Shown: positions 1-7,956 of the stretch, piece by piece
Numbering within the stretch: the stretch's first letter is position 1
Layout: every line of letters begins with the position of its first letter
From: Pseudomonadota bacterium
Lineage (GTDB): Bacteria > Pseudomonadota > Alphaproteobacteria > Rhodobacterales > Rhodobacteraceae
Assembly (NCBI GenBank): GCA_963205235.1
Contig: CAUJIP010000059.1
Coordinates: forward strand, 1-32,751
Length of the DNA stretch: 32,751 bases
Direction of reading: 5' to 3'
Position numbers and translations under genes: made by a program
Notes under the pieces: model-generated
Databases searched by the model: none
What the model was told of the DNA's origin: nothing
Seen by the model: the letters and a program-made list of their open reading frames with translations, nothing else

Positions 1-55
1 GAACCTTGATGGAATCGGCGCCGTATTCGGCCATGTTCTTTGGCTGGTCAGCCAT
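1..55 (-). CDS. gyrB: DNA gyrase subunit B, first 18 codons only (cut by window edge)
   Basis: Reading the minus strand from 55 gives MADQPKNMAEYGADSIKV. This matches the N-terminus of GyrB: the segment ending EYGADSIKV directly precedes the ATP-binding GHKL domain in the family. GyrB is the ATPase subunit of DNA gyrase, which introduces negative supercoils ahead of the replication fork. The gene runs off the left edge, so nothing else can be judged. The order dnaA-dnaN-recF-gyrB is a classic origin-proximal arrangement and supports the call. A good promoter lies at 85-113. No strong Shine-Dalgarno is obvious in the bases just before the ATG. Confidence 0.85.
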   Translation of the reverse strand, partial: MADQPKNMAEYGADSIKV

Positions 56-84
56 GCGCAGGGAACCCTTGTCGTTGCCCGCGA

Positions 85-113
85 TTTATAGCGTTTCAGG
101 GGTGGAATGTCAC
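85..113 (-). promoter_or_regulatory. Putative sigma-70 promoter of gyrB
   Basis: On the minus strand, GTGACA (113-108, one mismatch to TTGACA) is followed after 17 bases by TATAAA (90-85, one mismatch to TATAAT). Transcription would begin about 20-25 bases upstream of the gyrB ATG at 55. It would let gyrB be expressed independently of the recF-VOC-LysE genes upstream. The -35 hexamer sits partly inside an inverted repeat (98-117). Confidence 0.6.
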
Positions 114-117
114 CCCT
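98..117. repeat. Inverted repeat overlapping the gyrB -35 region
   Basis: AGGGGTG (98-104) and CACCCCT (111-117) form a perfect 7-base stem around a 6-base loop, in the gap between the LysE-family gene and gyrB. No T-run follows on the minus strand, so it is a weak terminator candidate. Its overlap with the -35 element of the gyrB promoter makes an operator or supercoiling-sensitive element equally possible. Confidence 0.45.
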
Positions 118-136
118 TTGACACAAGATTTGGTAG

Positions 137-757
137 TCACAGGAAGGGAATGACCAGCCCGACCCCGATCAGCAGCACACCCGAAGTCACGTTCAGCTTG
201 TGCACACTTTCCGGGCTGGACAGCAACTGCCGCGCCCGGTGCAGGAACAGGGCAAGGCCAAGGTTCCCGGCCATCGGGATCGCCGCCGAAATCGCGATGA
301 TCACTGCGATGTCGGGGGCGGTCAACGCCTCAAGCGTGAAGAACCCCGGCAGCGCACCCATGTAGAACAGGATCGCCTTCGGGTTGCCGATTACTGCCGC
401 GACGCCGACTGAAAGGCCAGCCCAAAGGCCGGGGCGGGTCAGGCGACTATCGGCGTTCATGGTGGCGGCGGGTTTGCGGATCAGCAGTGTGCCCATCACA
501 AGGAAGATCACCGCTGCGACCCAGCGCAGGACGGACAGGACGTCGCCATAGCTGCTTTCGATCCAGGAAAGGCCAAGGATTGCAGCAAGCGGCCAGATCA
601 GGTCGCCGATGGCCACGCCGATGGCCAAGGGCCAAGCCGCAGCAAAGCCCCCCGACAGGGCGCGTGCGGTCAGCGCCACCCACACCGGGCCGGGCACAAC
701 CCAAAGACCGGCCATACCAAGCGCGTAAAGGCCCAGTTCGTAAAGAGAAACGCTCAT
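137..757 (-). CDS. LysE/RhtB-family amino-acid exporter
   Basis: A 206-residue hydrophobic protein with about six predicted membrane segments, the usual size and topology for LysE/RhtB exporters. The N-terminal GxxxxVVPGP segment (about residues 14-24) and the mid-protein GNPKAILFYMG segment (about 124-134) are characteristic of the family. These inner-membrane proteins export amino acids such as lysine, threonine, homoserine or leucine; the substrate cannot be told from sequence. The ATG at 757 overlaps the TGA of the VOC-protein gene by four bases, indicating translational coupling, so the two belong to the recF operon. Its position between recF and gyrB is an addition to the usual gene order. 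Confidence 0.85.
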   Translation of the reverse strand: MSVSLYELGLYALGMAGLWVVPGPVWVALTARALSGGFAAAWPLAIGVAIGDLIWPLAAILGLSWIESSYGDVLSVLRWVAAVIFLVMGTLLIRKPAATMNADSRLTRPGLWAGLSVGVAAVIGNPKAILFYMGALPGFFTLEALTAPDIAVIIAISAAIPMAGNLGLALFLHRARQLLSSPESVHKLNVTSGVLLIGVGLVIPFL

Positions 758-1179
758 GGCAGGGTCAAGCTTCCGTCAGAGTTCAGGGGCCAGAACGGGT
801 TCATCGCCACTTCCCATACATGACCATCGGGGTCGGACCAATAGCCGGAATATCCGCCCCAGAACACCTTTTCCGGTGCCTTCAGGCCAGTGCCCCCTGC
901 GGCAAGAGCGGCGGCATAGGCGGCATCAACCTCGGCCTCGGTGGCGAAGTTCTGCGCCAGCGTCACTGCCCCGGTGCCAAGCACTGCATCGGGGCGCCCC
1001 TGATCGGCGGCAAGGTCGGACCGACCGAACAGCCCCAGCACCGCGCCGTGCATCTGATAGAAGGCGACGCCGTCCTGGCTTGCGCCATGTTCCACCCAGC
1101 CCAGCCGCCGATAGAAGGCGCGGGCGGCGGGCAGGTCGGTCACGCCCAGCGTGATCAGGGTAACGCGCTGCGGGGTCAT
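754..1179 (-). CDS. VOC-superfamily (glyoxalase/dioxygenase fold) protein
   Basis: A 141-residue protein with the two beta-alpha-beta-beta-beta modules of the vicinal oxygen chelate fold. It opens with VTLITLGVTDLPAARAFYRR (residues 6-25) and ends its second module with SDPDGHVWEVAMNP (about 115-128), where the Glu is a usual metal ligand. Members are metal-dependent lyases, dioxygenases or resistance proteins, so the reaction cannot be assigned. The first-module metal histidine is not evident, which is common in the uncharacterised members. Its ATG (1179) overlaps the recF stop by four bases and its stop overlaps the next ATG by four bases, so it is sandwiched in a coupled recF-VOC-LysE operon. 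Confidence 0.8.
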   Translation of the reverse strand: MTPQRVTLITLGVTDLPAARAFYRRLGWVEHGASQDGVAFYQMHGAVLGLFGRSDLAADQGRPDAVLGTGAVTLAQNFATEAEVDAAYAAALAAGGTGLKAPEKVFWGGYSGYWSDPDGHVWEVAMNPFWPLNSDGSLTLP

Positions 1180-2267
1180 GTGCTTGTCCTGCTTTGGCCG
1201 TCCATTTCAAAGACTGCGATGCTTTGCGCCCGATTGCCAAGACTGTCAAACAGCCCAGGTTCCGTGCCGGTCATCATGGCCTGCGCCCCCAAAGCGCAGA
1301 TTTCGTCGTAAAGTGCTGCCCGGCGGGATTCGTCCAGATGGGCGGCGACTTCGTCCAGAAGCAGGATCGGCGCGCGGCCAAGATCGCCGGCAAGGGCGCG
1401 GGCATTGGCAAGGATAAGGCTGATCAGAAGCGCCTTCTGTTCGCCGGTCGAGCATTGGTCCGCCGGGATATCCTTGGCCACAAAGCGCGCCAGAAGGTCG
1501 GCGCGGTGGGGGCCGACAAGGGTGCGCCCGGCAGCAATATCGCGGCGGCGGCTTTCGGCAAGGGCAGTGGCAAGGTCTTCAGGCTCATCGCTGCCGTCGG
1601 GGCCCGTGAGGGTAAGCTCGGCGGTCGGAAAGGCGCTGGCGGGATCGGCGGCGGCCGCGATCCGGGCAATCGCCGCGCGGCGGTGGGCCGTGATCATTTG
1701 CCCGGCTTCGGCCATCTGCGACTCAAGCGCTGCATACCATTGCGCATCGCTCACCTGATCCTTGATCAGGCGGTTGCGGTCACGCATCGCTTTTTCATAG
1801 GCTAGGGAATGTTCGGCATGTTCGGGAAAGAACGAAAGTGTCAGACGGTCCAGGAACCGGCGACGGCCCTCGGCAGCTTCGATCCACAACCGGTCCATTG
1901 CCGGGACCAGCCACAACACGCGCAGCACCCGGCCAAGGCTGGCCTGAGTTGCGGCCTTTCCGTCGATCCGAACTTGACGCGCCTCGCCGGGTTCGGCCCA
2001 GGTTTCCAGTTCATGCGCAGCGGAAAGCCCGTGGACACCGGCGCTGATTTTCCAGCCCAAAGCCTCGGGTCGGCGCGACAGGTCTTCCGCAGCCGCCCGA
2101 CGCAAGCCGCGCCCCGGCGACAGAAGTGAGACCGCCTCAAGGATATTGGTCTTGCCCGCCCCGTTCGGCCCGACAATCGCGACCGGACGCCCGTCGAACG
2201 CCAGCCGCGCCGCGCGGTGGCTGCGGAAATGCGACAGGGCGAGGGTTTCGATCACCAGACCGCCCAC
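1176..2267 (-). CDS. recF: DNA replication and repair protein RecF
   Basis: A 363-residue SMC-like ATPase that helps load RecA at single-strand gaps together with RecO and RecR. Visible motifs are the N-terminal LSHFRSH segment (residues 11-17), Walker A GPNGAGKTN (33-41), the ABC-type signature STGEQKALL, and Walker B ILLLDEVAAHLD near the C-terminus. Length is normal for RecF. The start is a GTG at 2267 preceded by AAAGGGAA. There are 34 bases between the dnaN stop and this start, so it is probably co-transcribed with dnaN. Its TGA overlaps the next ATG. Confidence 0.95.
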   Translation of the reverse strand: MGGLVIETLALSHFRSHRAARLAFDGRPVAIVGPNGAGKTNILEAVSLLSPGRGLRRAAAEDLSRRPEALGWKISAGVHGLSAAHELETWAEPGEARQVRIDGKAATQASLGRVLRVLWLVPAMDRLWIEAAEGRRRFLDRLTLSFFPEHAEHSLAYEKAMRDRNRLIKDQVSDAQWYAALESQMAEAGQMITAHRRAAIARIAAAADPASAFPTAELTLTGPDGSDEPEDLATALAESRRRDIAAGRTLVGPHRADLLARFVAKDIPADQCSTGEQKALLISLILANARALAGDLGRAPILLLDEVAAHLDESRRAALYDEICALGAQAMMTGTEPGLFDSLGNRAQSIAVFEMDGQSRTST

Positions 2268-2301
2268 GGGGGTTCCCTTTCAGACCGGGCGTTTGCCTTT
2301 G

Positions 2302-3420
2302 TCAGACCCGCATCGGCATGACGACATAGACGGCGGAGGTGTCATTGCCTTCGCGCATCAGGGTCGGGTCGGCGGCAGAGTTGAACAGGAAGACGGCATT
2401 CTCACGATCAACCTGGCTGGCGATTTCCAGCAGGTATTTGGCGTTGAAGCCAATCTCCAGCCGTTCGTCGCCATAGGCCACGGCAAGTTCTTCCTCGGCC
2501 GCGCCGCTGTCGGGGGCGTTCACCGACAGGATCAGGCGGTCTTCTTCCAACGAGAGTTTCACCGCGCGCGAGCGTTCCGAGGACACGGTGGCCACGCGGT
2601 CAACGGCCTTGGCGAATTCGGCGGCGTCGACTTCCAGTTTGCGGGTGTTTCCGGTCGGGATGACACGGGTGTAGTCGGGAAAGGTGCCGTCGATGACCTT
2701 GGAGGTCAGAGTGATCGCCGGGGTCGCAAACCGGACCTTGGTTTCCGAGACCGACACCGCGATCATCGCGTCGTCATCTTCCAGAAGCTTGCGAAGTTCA
2801 CCCACCGTCTTGCGCGGCACGATCACGCCGGGCATGCCGTCGGCACCATCGGGCAGGTCGGCATCAATTCTGGCAAGGCGGTGGCCATCGGTCGCCACAC
2901 AGCGCAGGACCTTGCCGCCGTCGCCTTGCGACACATGCATGTAGACGCCGTTCAGGTAATAGCGGGTTTCTTCTGTAGAGATCGCGAATTTCGCCTTGTC
3001 GAACAGGCGGCGCAGCACCGGGGCCTTGGCCGCGAAATTCGACGAATATTCGCTGGTGGCCATCACCGGGAAATCTTCTTTCGGCAGGGTGGCAAGGCTG
3101 AAAGTTGACCGGCCTGCCGTGATGGTCAGGCGACCGGCGGCGCTGTCTTCCGACAGGCTGACCAGCGCGCCATCCGGCAGCTTGCGGACGATTTCGTGCA
3201 GCATCACCGCCGAAACCGTGGTTGCCCCGGAACGTTCGACCATTGCGGGCGCGCGGTCGACCACCTCGATATCCAGGTCGGTCGCGCGCAAGGACACCTG
3301 CGAACCTTCGGCCTCGATCAACACGTTCGCGAGGATTGGAATCGTGTTGCGGCGTTCCACCACCGATTGCGCCTGCGCCAAAGCTTTCAAAAGCGTGGCG
3401 CGTTCGATGCTGAGCTTCAT
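2302..3420 (-). CDS. dnaN: DNA polymerase III sliding clamp (beta subunit)
   Basis: A 372-residue beta clamp that encircles DNA and tethers polymerase III. The start is placed at the ATG at 3420 (MKLSIERATLLKALAQ), because the upstream in-frame extension lacks family similarity and a purine-rich ribosome site (GGGGGAAGAG) lies immediately before this ATG. Three repeated clamp domains of about 120 residues are evident. The motif NTIPILANVLIEA lies near residues 25-37, and the protein ends with the typical VVMPMRV. Length matches other alphaproteobacterial clamps. It lies 112 bases downstream of dnaA, with a UUCG hairpin in its leader at 3434-3449. Confidence 0.97.
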   Translation of the reverse strand: MKLSIERATLLKALAQAQSVVERRNTIPILANVLIEAEGSQVSLRATDLDIEVVDRAPAMVERSGATTVSAVMLHEIVRKLPDGALVSLSEDSAAGRLTITAGRSTFSLATLPKEDFPVMATSEYSSNFAAKAPVLRRLFDKAKFAISTEETRYYLNGVYMHVSQGDGGKVLRCVATDGHRLARIDADLPDGADGMPGVIVPRKTVGELRKLLEDDDAMIAVSVSETKVRFATPAITLTSKVIDGTFPDYTRVIPTGNTRKLEVDAAEFAKAVDRVATVSSERSRAVKLSLEEDRLILSVNAPDSGAAEEELAVAYGDERLEIGFNAKYLLEIASQVDRENAVFLFNSAADPTLMREGNDTSAVYVVMPMRV

Positions 3421-3433
3421 CTCTTCCCCCTGC

Positions 3434-3449
3434 CGTCCCCGAAGGGACG
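3434..3449 (-). promoter_or_regulatory. UUCG-tetraloop hairpin in the dnaA-dnaN spacer
   Basis: On the minus strand, CGTCCC-TTCG-GGGACG makes a perfect 6-base stem closed by C-G around a UUCG loop, an exceptionally stable RNA fold. It ends 13 bases before the dnaN ATG, next to the Shine-Dalgarno. No T-run follows, so it is unlikely to terminate dnaA transcripts by itself. It could protect a processed 5' end or modulate dnaN translation. Confidence 0.5.
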
Positions 3450-3532
3450 CCAAATCTATCCGGTTTTCACCGGTTCACAACTGCTGATTGGACTGTGCGT
3501 AGGATTGAATGGGCCGTCAAGGGTGGCCGGTT

Positions 3533-4891
3533 CTATCCCTGCAGAAGACGCCGCAGAAGTTGCAGATCATCTGCCAACTGGCTGTCGATCGCCATCAATT
3601 CCTCGATCTTGCGAACGCCGTGCATGATCGTGGTGTGGTCGCGCCCGCCAAAGCGACGCCCGATTTCCGGCAAGCTGCGCGGGGTCAGTTGTTTCGAAAG
3701 ATACATCGCCACCTGCCGGGGCCGCGCGATGTTGCGCAGGCGCTTGGGTCCGATCATGTCGGACAGGCGGATGTTGTAATGTTCCGCCACCTTGCGCTGG
3801 ATTTCCTCGATCGTCAGCTTGCGGTCGGAGGAACGCAGGATGTCGGCAAGGCAGTCCTGGGTCAGCTCCAGCGTGATCTCACGGCCGACAAGGCTGGCAA
3901 AGGCGAACAGCCGGGTCAGCGCGCCTTCCAGCACGCGGACGTTGGTGGTGATGCGATGGGCGAGGAATTCCAGGACGCCATCGGCGATGACAAGGCCGCG
4001 ATACTGGTTGCGGTAGAAGTCGACCTTTTGCTGCAGGATGCCAAGGCGCAGTTCGTAATCGGTCGGGTGCAGGTCAACGACCAGTCCGCATTGCAGACGC
4101 GACTTGATCCGGTCCTCAAGATCCTTGATCTCGCCAGGGGCGCGGTCGGCGGAAATGACAATCTGCTTGTTCTGGTCAACCAGCGCGTTGAACGTGTGGA
4201 AGAATTCTTCCTGCGTCGAATCCTTGCCCGCGACGAATTGCACGTCATCGACCATCAACACGTCGACGGACCGGAACATTTCCTTGAAGTCCATGATCTG
4301 GCGTTCGCGCAGGGCCTGGACAAAGCGGTACATGAACTGTTCGGCAGACAGGTACAGCACGCGCAGTTCCGGGCGCCGGGCCTGAAGTTCATGCGCGATG
4401 GCATGCATCAGGTGGGTCTTGCCCAGACCCACGCCGCCATAAAGGAACAGCGGGTTGAAGGTGACCGGCCCACCCTCCGCCACCCGGCGCGAGGCGGCAT
4501 GGGCAAGCTCGTTCGATTTGCCGACGACAAAGCGGTCAAAGGTGAAGCGCGGGTCGAGCGGCGCGCCGGGCAGGTCGTCATCGGAGGCGCTTCGGCTGCG
4601 GACGGGGCGCGGCGCAGGCTTGAAGCTTGCCACCGGGGTTTCGGCGGAAGGGCTTCCCAATGCAAATTCCACTCGGTCGACAACCGCGCCAGCACTGGCA
4701 AGCTGGTTGCGGATATGATCGGCATAATTGCGCTGAACCCAGTCGCCAAAAAAGATGGTCGGAACTTCGAATCGGGCCACGCCATCAGCCAGAATCGCCA
4801 ACTTCAGCGGCTCGATCCAGGTGACGTAATTGTTCTTGCCAACGCGCTTGATCAGCTCTTGCCGGGCCTCGGCCCAAGTTTCGTTCGTCAT
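3533..4891 (-). CDS. dnaA: Chromosomal replication initiator DnaA
   Basis: A 452-residue AAA+ ATPase that binds DnaA boxes and opens the origin. The ATG at 4891 (MTNETWAEARQELIKRVG) gives the standard N-terminus; an in-frame extension upstream of it is not family-like. Domain I spans about residues 1-75, followed by a short Pro/Ser-rich linker (80-112). The AAA+ core carries Walker A GGVGLGKTH (152-160) and Walker B VLMVDDVQF (211-219). The C-terminal helix-turn-helix contains RPRQVAMYL and the DnaA-box-reading GGRDHTTIMH. Length is normal. It leads the dnaA-dnaN-recF group and is preceded by a 517-base gene-free region. Confidence 0.97.
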   Translation of the reverse strand: MTNETWAEARQELIKRVGKNNYVTWIEPLKLAILADGVARFEVPTIFFGDWVQRNYADHIRNQLASAGAVVDRVEFALGSPSAETPVASFKPAPRPVRSRSASDDDLPGAPLDPRFTFDRFVVGKSNELAHAASRRVAEGGPVTFNPLFLYGGVGLGKTHLMHAIAHELQARRPELRVLYLSAEQFMYRFVQALRERQIMDFKEMFRSVDVLMVDDVQFVAGKDSTQEEFFHTFNALVDQNKQIVISADRAPGEIKDLEDRIKSRLQCGLVVDLHPTDYELRLGILQQKVDFYRNQYRGLVIADGVLEFLAHRITTNVRVLEGALTRLFAFASLVGREITLELTQDCLADILRSSDRKLTIEEIQRKVAEHYNIRLSDMIGPKRLRNIARPRQVAMYLSKQLTPRSLPEIGRRFGGRDHTTIMHGVRKIEELMAIDSQLADDLQLLRRLLQG

Positions 4892-5072
4892 TCGCTTTGA
4901 CCCGCCAATCTCCAAAAACCCGCAGCAAGACTGCCGGCCGTCACCTTTCAGTTCCAAGCGTCACAATAACCTTCCCGCGCCAGCAAGACGTGGTTTGGTC
5001 CAATCAATTCTTGTCGGGTCAAGCAAGATAACCGCACGACCACTTTCATGGCCCGGCAGCAATCTCAGCACG

Positions 5073-5089
5073 GACAGCGTATCGCTGTC
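5073..5089. repeat. 17-base perfect dyad upstream of dnaA
   Basis: GACAGCG-TAT-CGCTGTC is a perfect 7-3-7 inverted repeat about 180 bases before the dnaA start. The size and symmetry suit a dimeric DNA-binding protein's operator. The regulator is unknown. Confidence 0.5.
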
Positions 5090-5343
5090 TCTGTTCTGGT
5101 CTCGCGAAAGAATACCCGTCAGTGAATGCTTCGGCGTGGCAGGCCGAAACGGCAGATTTCCTTCCGCGATCCGTCCTTGTCCCCCAAGACGTCGTGAATC
5201 GCAGGGACAGGCTAGCAAGGCCTGAGCGAGGGCTGCAACCGAACAACGCGCTTGACACAGATTCACGTGAAGCGAATCCCGCAGGCGGTGCAAAAGGGCA
5301 ACTGATCGGGGTGGAGCCCTACGCGGGGGACGCCAAGAAATGA

Positions 5344-5376
5344 CAAGGGGCGCAACTCTGACGAGTGCGCCCCTTG
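5344..5376 (-). terminator. Probable terminator hairpin of rpsT
   Basis: CAAGGGGCGCA...TGCGCCCCTTG is a perfect 11-base inverted repeat that extends inward by ACTC/GAGT with one bulged A, leaving a four-base loop. It begins 32 bases after the rpsT stop on the minus strand. The bases after it on that strand are only moderately T-rich (TCATTTCTT), so termination may be partial. It insulates rpsT from dnaA. Confidence 0.65.
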
Positions 5377-5408
5377 CGAGTTGAATAGAATCGACTTGCC
5401 CGAAAGGC

Positions 5409-5678
5409 TTAGACCTTGGCGACGGCTTTGACGCGCGACGACAGGCGCGACATTTTGCGCGCGACGGTGTTCTTGTGAAGGATGCCCTTGGTCACGCCAC
5501 GGGCCAGTTCCGGCTGAGCGGCCTTAAGAGCGGCAGCGGCAGCTTCGCCATTGCCCGAAGCGATGGCTTCTTCAACCTTGCGCAGGAAGGTACGGATGCG
5601 CGAACGGCGGGCTTTGTTGACGGCGTAGCGGGCGTCGGCCTGACGGGCGCGCTTTTTGGACTGGGCGGTATTCGCCAT
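5409..5678 (-). CDS. rpsT: 30S ribosomal protein S20
   Basis: An 89-residue, strongly basic, all-helical protein beginning [13 protein letters not shown] and containing the family segment [13 protein letters not shown] near the C-terminus. S20 is a primary 16S rRNA-binding protein of the small subunit. Length is typical (85-90). A clear AAGGA lies eight bases before the ATG at 5678. It stands alone: a hairpin follows it and 231 bases separate it from the enoyl-CoA hydratase upstream. That leader holds the rpsT promoter and a GC-rich inverted repeat near 5774-5790, but no sharp promoter hexamers were identified. Confidence 0.97.
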   Translation of the reverse strand: MANTAQSKKRARQADARYAVNKARRSRIRTFLRKVEEAIASGNGEAAAAALKAAQPELARGVTKGILHKNTVARKMSRLSSRVKAVAKV

Positions 5679-5909
5679 GGGGATATTCCTTGGTCTATCG
5701 GTTTCAAATTCGTCGCACGAAAGACCATAAGGCTCCGGCCCCTGCGGGACGGATCTGATTCTTGCCTAAGCGGGCCCACGCGCATGTGGGGCTGGGCTAT
5801 AGGGTAAGTCTGCGGGAAAGGAAAGCCCCTGCTTCGAGGACGCTCGTCGATGACTTCGTCACTACTCGCCGATCTTGTGACGACGAGACGGCGTGACACG
5901 AGGCGACGG

Positions 5910-6686
5910 TCACCGGTCGCGGAACTGCGGCTGGCGCTTCTCAAGAAAGGCGGCCATGCCTTCCTTCTGATCCTCGGTCGCGAAGATCGCATGGAACATG
6001 CGGCGTTCAAACAACACGCCCTCTTGCAGGGTCGTTTCCTGCGCCCGGTTCACGCATTCCTTGACCACCATGGCCGTGATCATGGATTTCTCGACGATCT
6101 TCGTGGCGGCCTTCATCGCCTCTTCCATCAGGGCCTTTGCAGGGACGATCCGGCTGACCAGACCACAGCGTTCAGCCTCGGCGGCCTCCATGAAACGGCC
6201 GGTCAGGTGCATATCCATCGACTTTGCCTTGCCCACAGCCCGCGTCAGGCGCTGCGTGCCCCCAAGGCCCGCGACGATGCCAAGGTTGATTTCCGGCTGG
6301 CCGAATTTTGCGGTATCAGAGGCGATGATGAAATCGCACATCATCGCCAGTTCGCAGCCACCGCCCAGACAATAGCCCGAGACAGCCGCGATGATCGGCT
6401 TGCGTACACGTTGGATAGCAGCGACTTCCGCAGCGAACATGTCGTCGAAGAAGACGTCTATGAATGTCTTCTCGGCCATCTCGCGCACATCCGCCCCGGC
6501 GGCGAAGGCCTTTTCTGACCCGGTGATGACAATGCAGCGCACCCGTTCGTTGGCCTGGGCTGCCGTCAGAGCGGCGGCAAGCTCACGCATTAGGGTGGAA
6601 TTCAGGGCATTCATCGCATCGGGGCGGTTCAGCCGGATCAGGGCGACATAGTCCTCGATCTCGACGATCAGCGTTTCGTAGGCCAT
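5910..6686 (-). CDS. Enoyl-CoA hydratase (crotonase family)
   Basis: A 258-residue crotonase-fold protein, the standard length for a short-chain enoyl-CoA hydratase, which adds water to trans-2-enoyl-CoA in beta-oxidation. The oxyanion-hole segment [10 protein letters not shown] is at 61-70. The two catalytic glutamates align with E112 ([11 protein letters not shown]) and E132 ([10 protein letters not shown]), twenty residues apart as in the well-studied rat enzyme. The start at 6686 ([17 protein letters not shown]) is chosen because the upstream 19 codons are not family-like. It lies 58 bases downstream of mutM on the same strand and may be co-transcribed. Both glutamates support true hydratase activity rather than isomerase only. 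Confidence 0.92.
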   Translation of the reverse strand: MAYETLIVEIEDYVALIRLNRPDAMNALNSTLMRELAAALTAAQANERVRCIVITGSEKAFAAGADVREMAEKTFIDVFFDDMFAAEVAAIQRVRKPIIAAVSGYCLGGGCELAMMCDFIIASDTAKFGQPEINLGIVAGLGGTQRLTRAVGKAKSMDMHLTGRFMEAAEAERCGLVSRIVPAKALMEEAMKAATKIVEKSMITAMVVKECVNRAQETTLQEGVLFERRMFHAIFATEDQKEGMAAFLEKRQPQFRDR

Positions 6687-6744
6687 GCTAGGCTCCACTG
6701 TGGCAGTCGCGGCGACTCCTAGCAGCAAACGGCGCTTTGGCAAG

Positions 6745-7596
6745 TCACCTCTGACAGACGGGGCACCAGAAGGACGACCGTCCTGACTGCACCGTGCGGG
6801 TCACGGTACCGGTACAGCCCGGGGTCTCGCAGGGGTCGCCTTCGCGGTCATAGACCTGAAAATGCTTGGAGAAATAGCCAAGCTCGCCATTGGCCTGTCT
6901 GAAATCGCGCAAACTGGAACCACCAGCCTCGATCGCCTCGGCCAGAACATCGCGGATGGTGGGGACAAGGGCATGCGCTTGGCCCTCCGTGAGGTCGCCC
7001 GCCAGACGCAGAGGACTGATCCGCGCGCGATACAGTGTTTCGGCGACGTAGATATTGCCAAGGCCCGCGACGATCCGCTGGTCCAGAAGCGCGGTTTTGA
7101 TCGGGGTCTTTCGACCCCTTAGACGATCCTCAAGGTAGGGTTCGTTGAAGTCATTGCCAAAGGGCTCGGGGCCCAGCCCGGCCAGAAGCGCGTGGTTTTC
7201 CGCGCCTAGTGTCGGCATCAGGTCCATCGCGCCAAAGCGGCGAGCGTCGTTGAAGGTAATGCGGGCACCGTTGTCCATATGCAGCACCACATGGTCATGC
7301 TTCTGAGGCGCAGGGTGGTCGTGGTAGAACGTGCCAAGCTGCGCGCCCGAGATCAGCATCCGGCCGGACATGCCCAGATGGACCAGAAGCGATTCGCCGC
7401 TGTCGAGATCGGCAAGAATGTATTTCGACCGCCGCCGCAGGGCCGTAACCCGCTTGCCGGTCAGTCGGTCGGCCATCCTTTCCGGCAAGGGCCAACGCAG
7501 ATCAGGGCGGTTGACCTCGGCCCGTGCGATCACGGCACCTTCCATGACGGGTTGCAGGCCACGGCGGACGGTTTCGACTTCGGGCAGTTCAGGCAT
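6745..7596 (-). CDS. mutM: Formamidopyrimidine-DNA glycosylase (MutM/Fpg)
   Basis: A 283-residue bifunctional glycosylase/AP lyase that excises 8-oxoguanine and formamidopyrimidines. The start at 7596 gives [14 protein letters not shown], whose N-terminal proline (after Met removal) is the catalytic nucleophile and E3 the acid. The H2TH region is present ([17 protein letters not shown]). The C-terminal zinc finger is intact, with four cysteines in CETPGC...FWCPVC. Length is normal. The ATG lies inside the last codons of the small upstream gene (8-base overlap), implying coupled translation. Confidence 0.96.
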   Translation of the reverse strand: MPELPEVETVRRGLQPVMEGAVIARAEVNRPDLRWPLPERMADRLTGKRVTALRRRSKYILADLDSGESLLVHLGMSGRMLISGAQLGTFYHDHPAPQKHDHVVLHMDNGARITFNDARRFGAMDLMPTLGAENHALLAGLGPEPFGNDFNEPYLEDRLRGRKTPIKTALLDQRIVAGLGNIYVAETLYRARISPLRLAGDLTEGQAHALVPTIRDVLAEAIEAGGSSLRDFRQANGELGYFSKHFQVYDREGDPCETPGCTGTVTRTVQSGRSSFWCPVCQR

Positions 7597-7858
7597 GACC
7601 GGCCCGGTTTTTCTGGATCTGCTCCACGGCGAACGCCTTGAAGTCCCCAATCCCCTTGCAATGTTTCAGTAGCGCTGCGTAATGCGCGGGCATCGTGCCC
7701 CCGAACAGCGGGCCGACATCTGCAATCATTCCGGCAGCCTTACAGGCCTCGATCTGCCGCCGCCGTCTGAACTTCCACCCGACGATCAGCAAAAATGGCC
7801 CCAGGATGATGCCGTAGCCAACAAGAATCGGCCAATCTGCAATGGCACTTTCGAACAT
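7589..7858 (-). CDS. Small single-pass membrane protein of unknown function
   Basis: With the ATG at 7858 ([16 protein letters not shown]) the product is 89 residues. It has one membrane segment at about residues 9-26, a basic patch KFRRRR just after it (cytoplasmic side likely), and a soluble tail of about 55 residues with a hydrophobic [16 protein letters not shown] segment. A longer reading frame extends upstream, but the ATG at 7858 has a purine-rich site (GAAGG) at workable distance. I do not recognise a family. It overlaps mutM by eight bases and is divergent from ubiE across 98 bases. A role in repair or quinone synthesis would be guilt by association only. Confidence 0.6.
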   Translation of the reverse strand: MFESAIADWPILVGYGIILGPFLLIVGWKFRRRRQIEACKAAGMIADVGPLFGGTMPAHYAALLKHCKGIGDFKAFAVEQIQKNRAGHA

Positions 7859-7956
7859 ACCCCACACCTTCTTGTCGCACTGTAACCTGCAAACGCAGGT
7901 TTTCCTTCCGGAACAATCGGTATAACCCGTTGCTGACGGCATTCTGGCGGTATCCT

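Larger units (their letters stand above)
4892..5408. other. Gene-free region upstream of dnaA (517 bases)
   Basis: No convincing gene is seen on either strand; the short open frames resemble nothing. It must hold the dnaA promoter, although I found no clear -35/-10 pair. It contains a 17-base dyad (5073-5089), a TTCGGC/GCCGAA inverted repeat (5130-5148, 7-base loop), the palindrome TTCACGTGAA (5262-5271), four GANTC sites (5196, 5260, 5274, 5388) that could be CcrM methylation targets, and the rpsT hairpin (5344-5376). I looked for TTATCCACA-type DnaA boxes and found none, so I do not call it oriC. Confidence 0.6.

Noticed and set aside
3509-4900. Long plus-strand frame opposite dnaA
   Set aside because: Shadow of DnaA, which is identified by Walker and DNA-binding motifs.
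5252-5280. TTGACA promoter on the plus strand upstream of rpsT's 3' end
   Set aside because: There is no -10 element at the right distance and no plus-strand gene follows; the palindrome TTCACGTGAA is noted only within the spacer.
4892-5408. Possible oriC beside dnaA
   Set aside because: I found no TTATCCACA-type boxes or an AT-rich unwinding stretch. In many alphaproteobacteria the origin is not next to dnaA, so the call would be unsupported.
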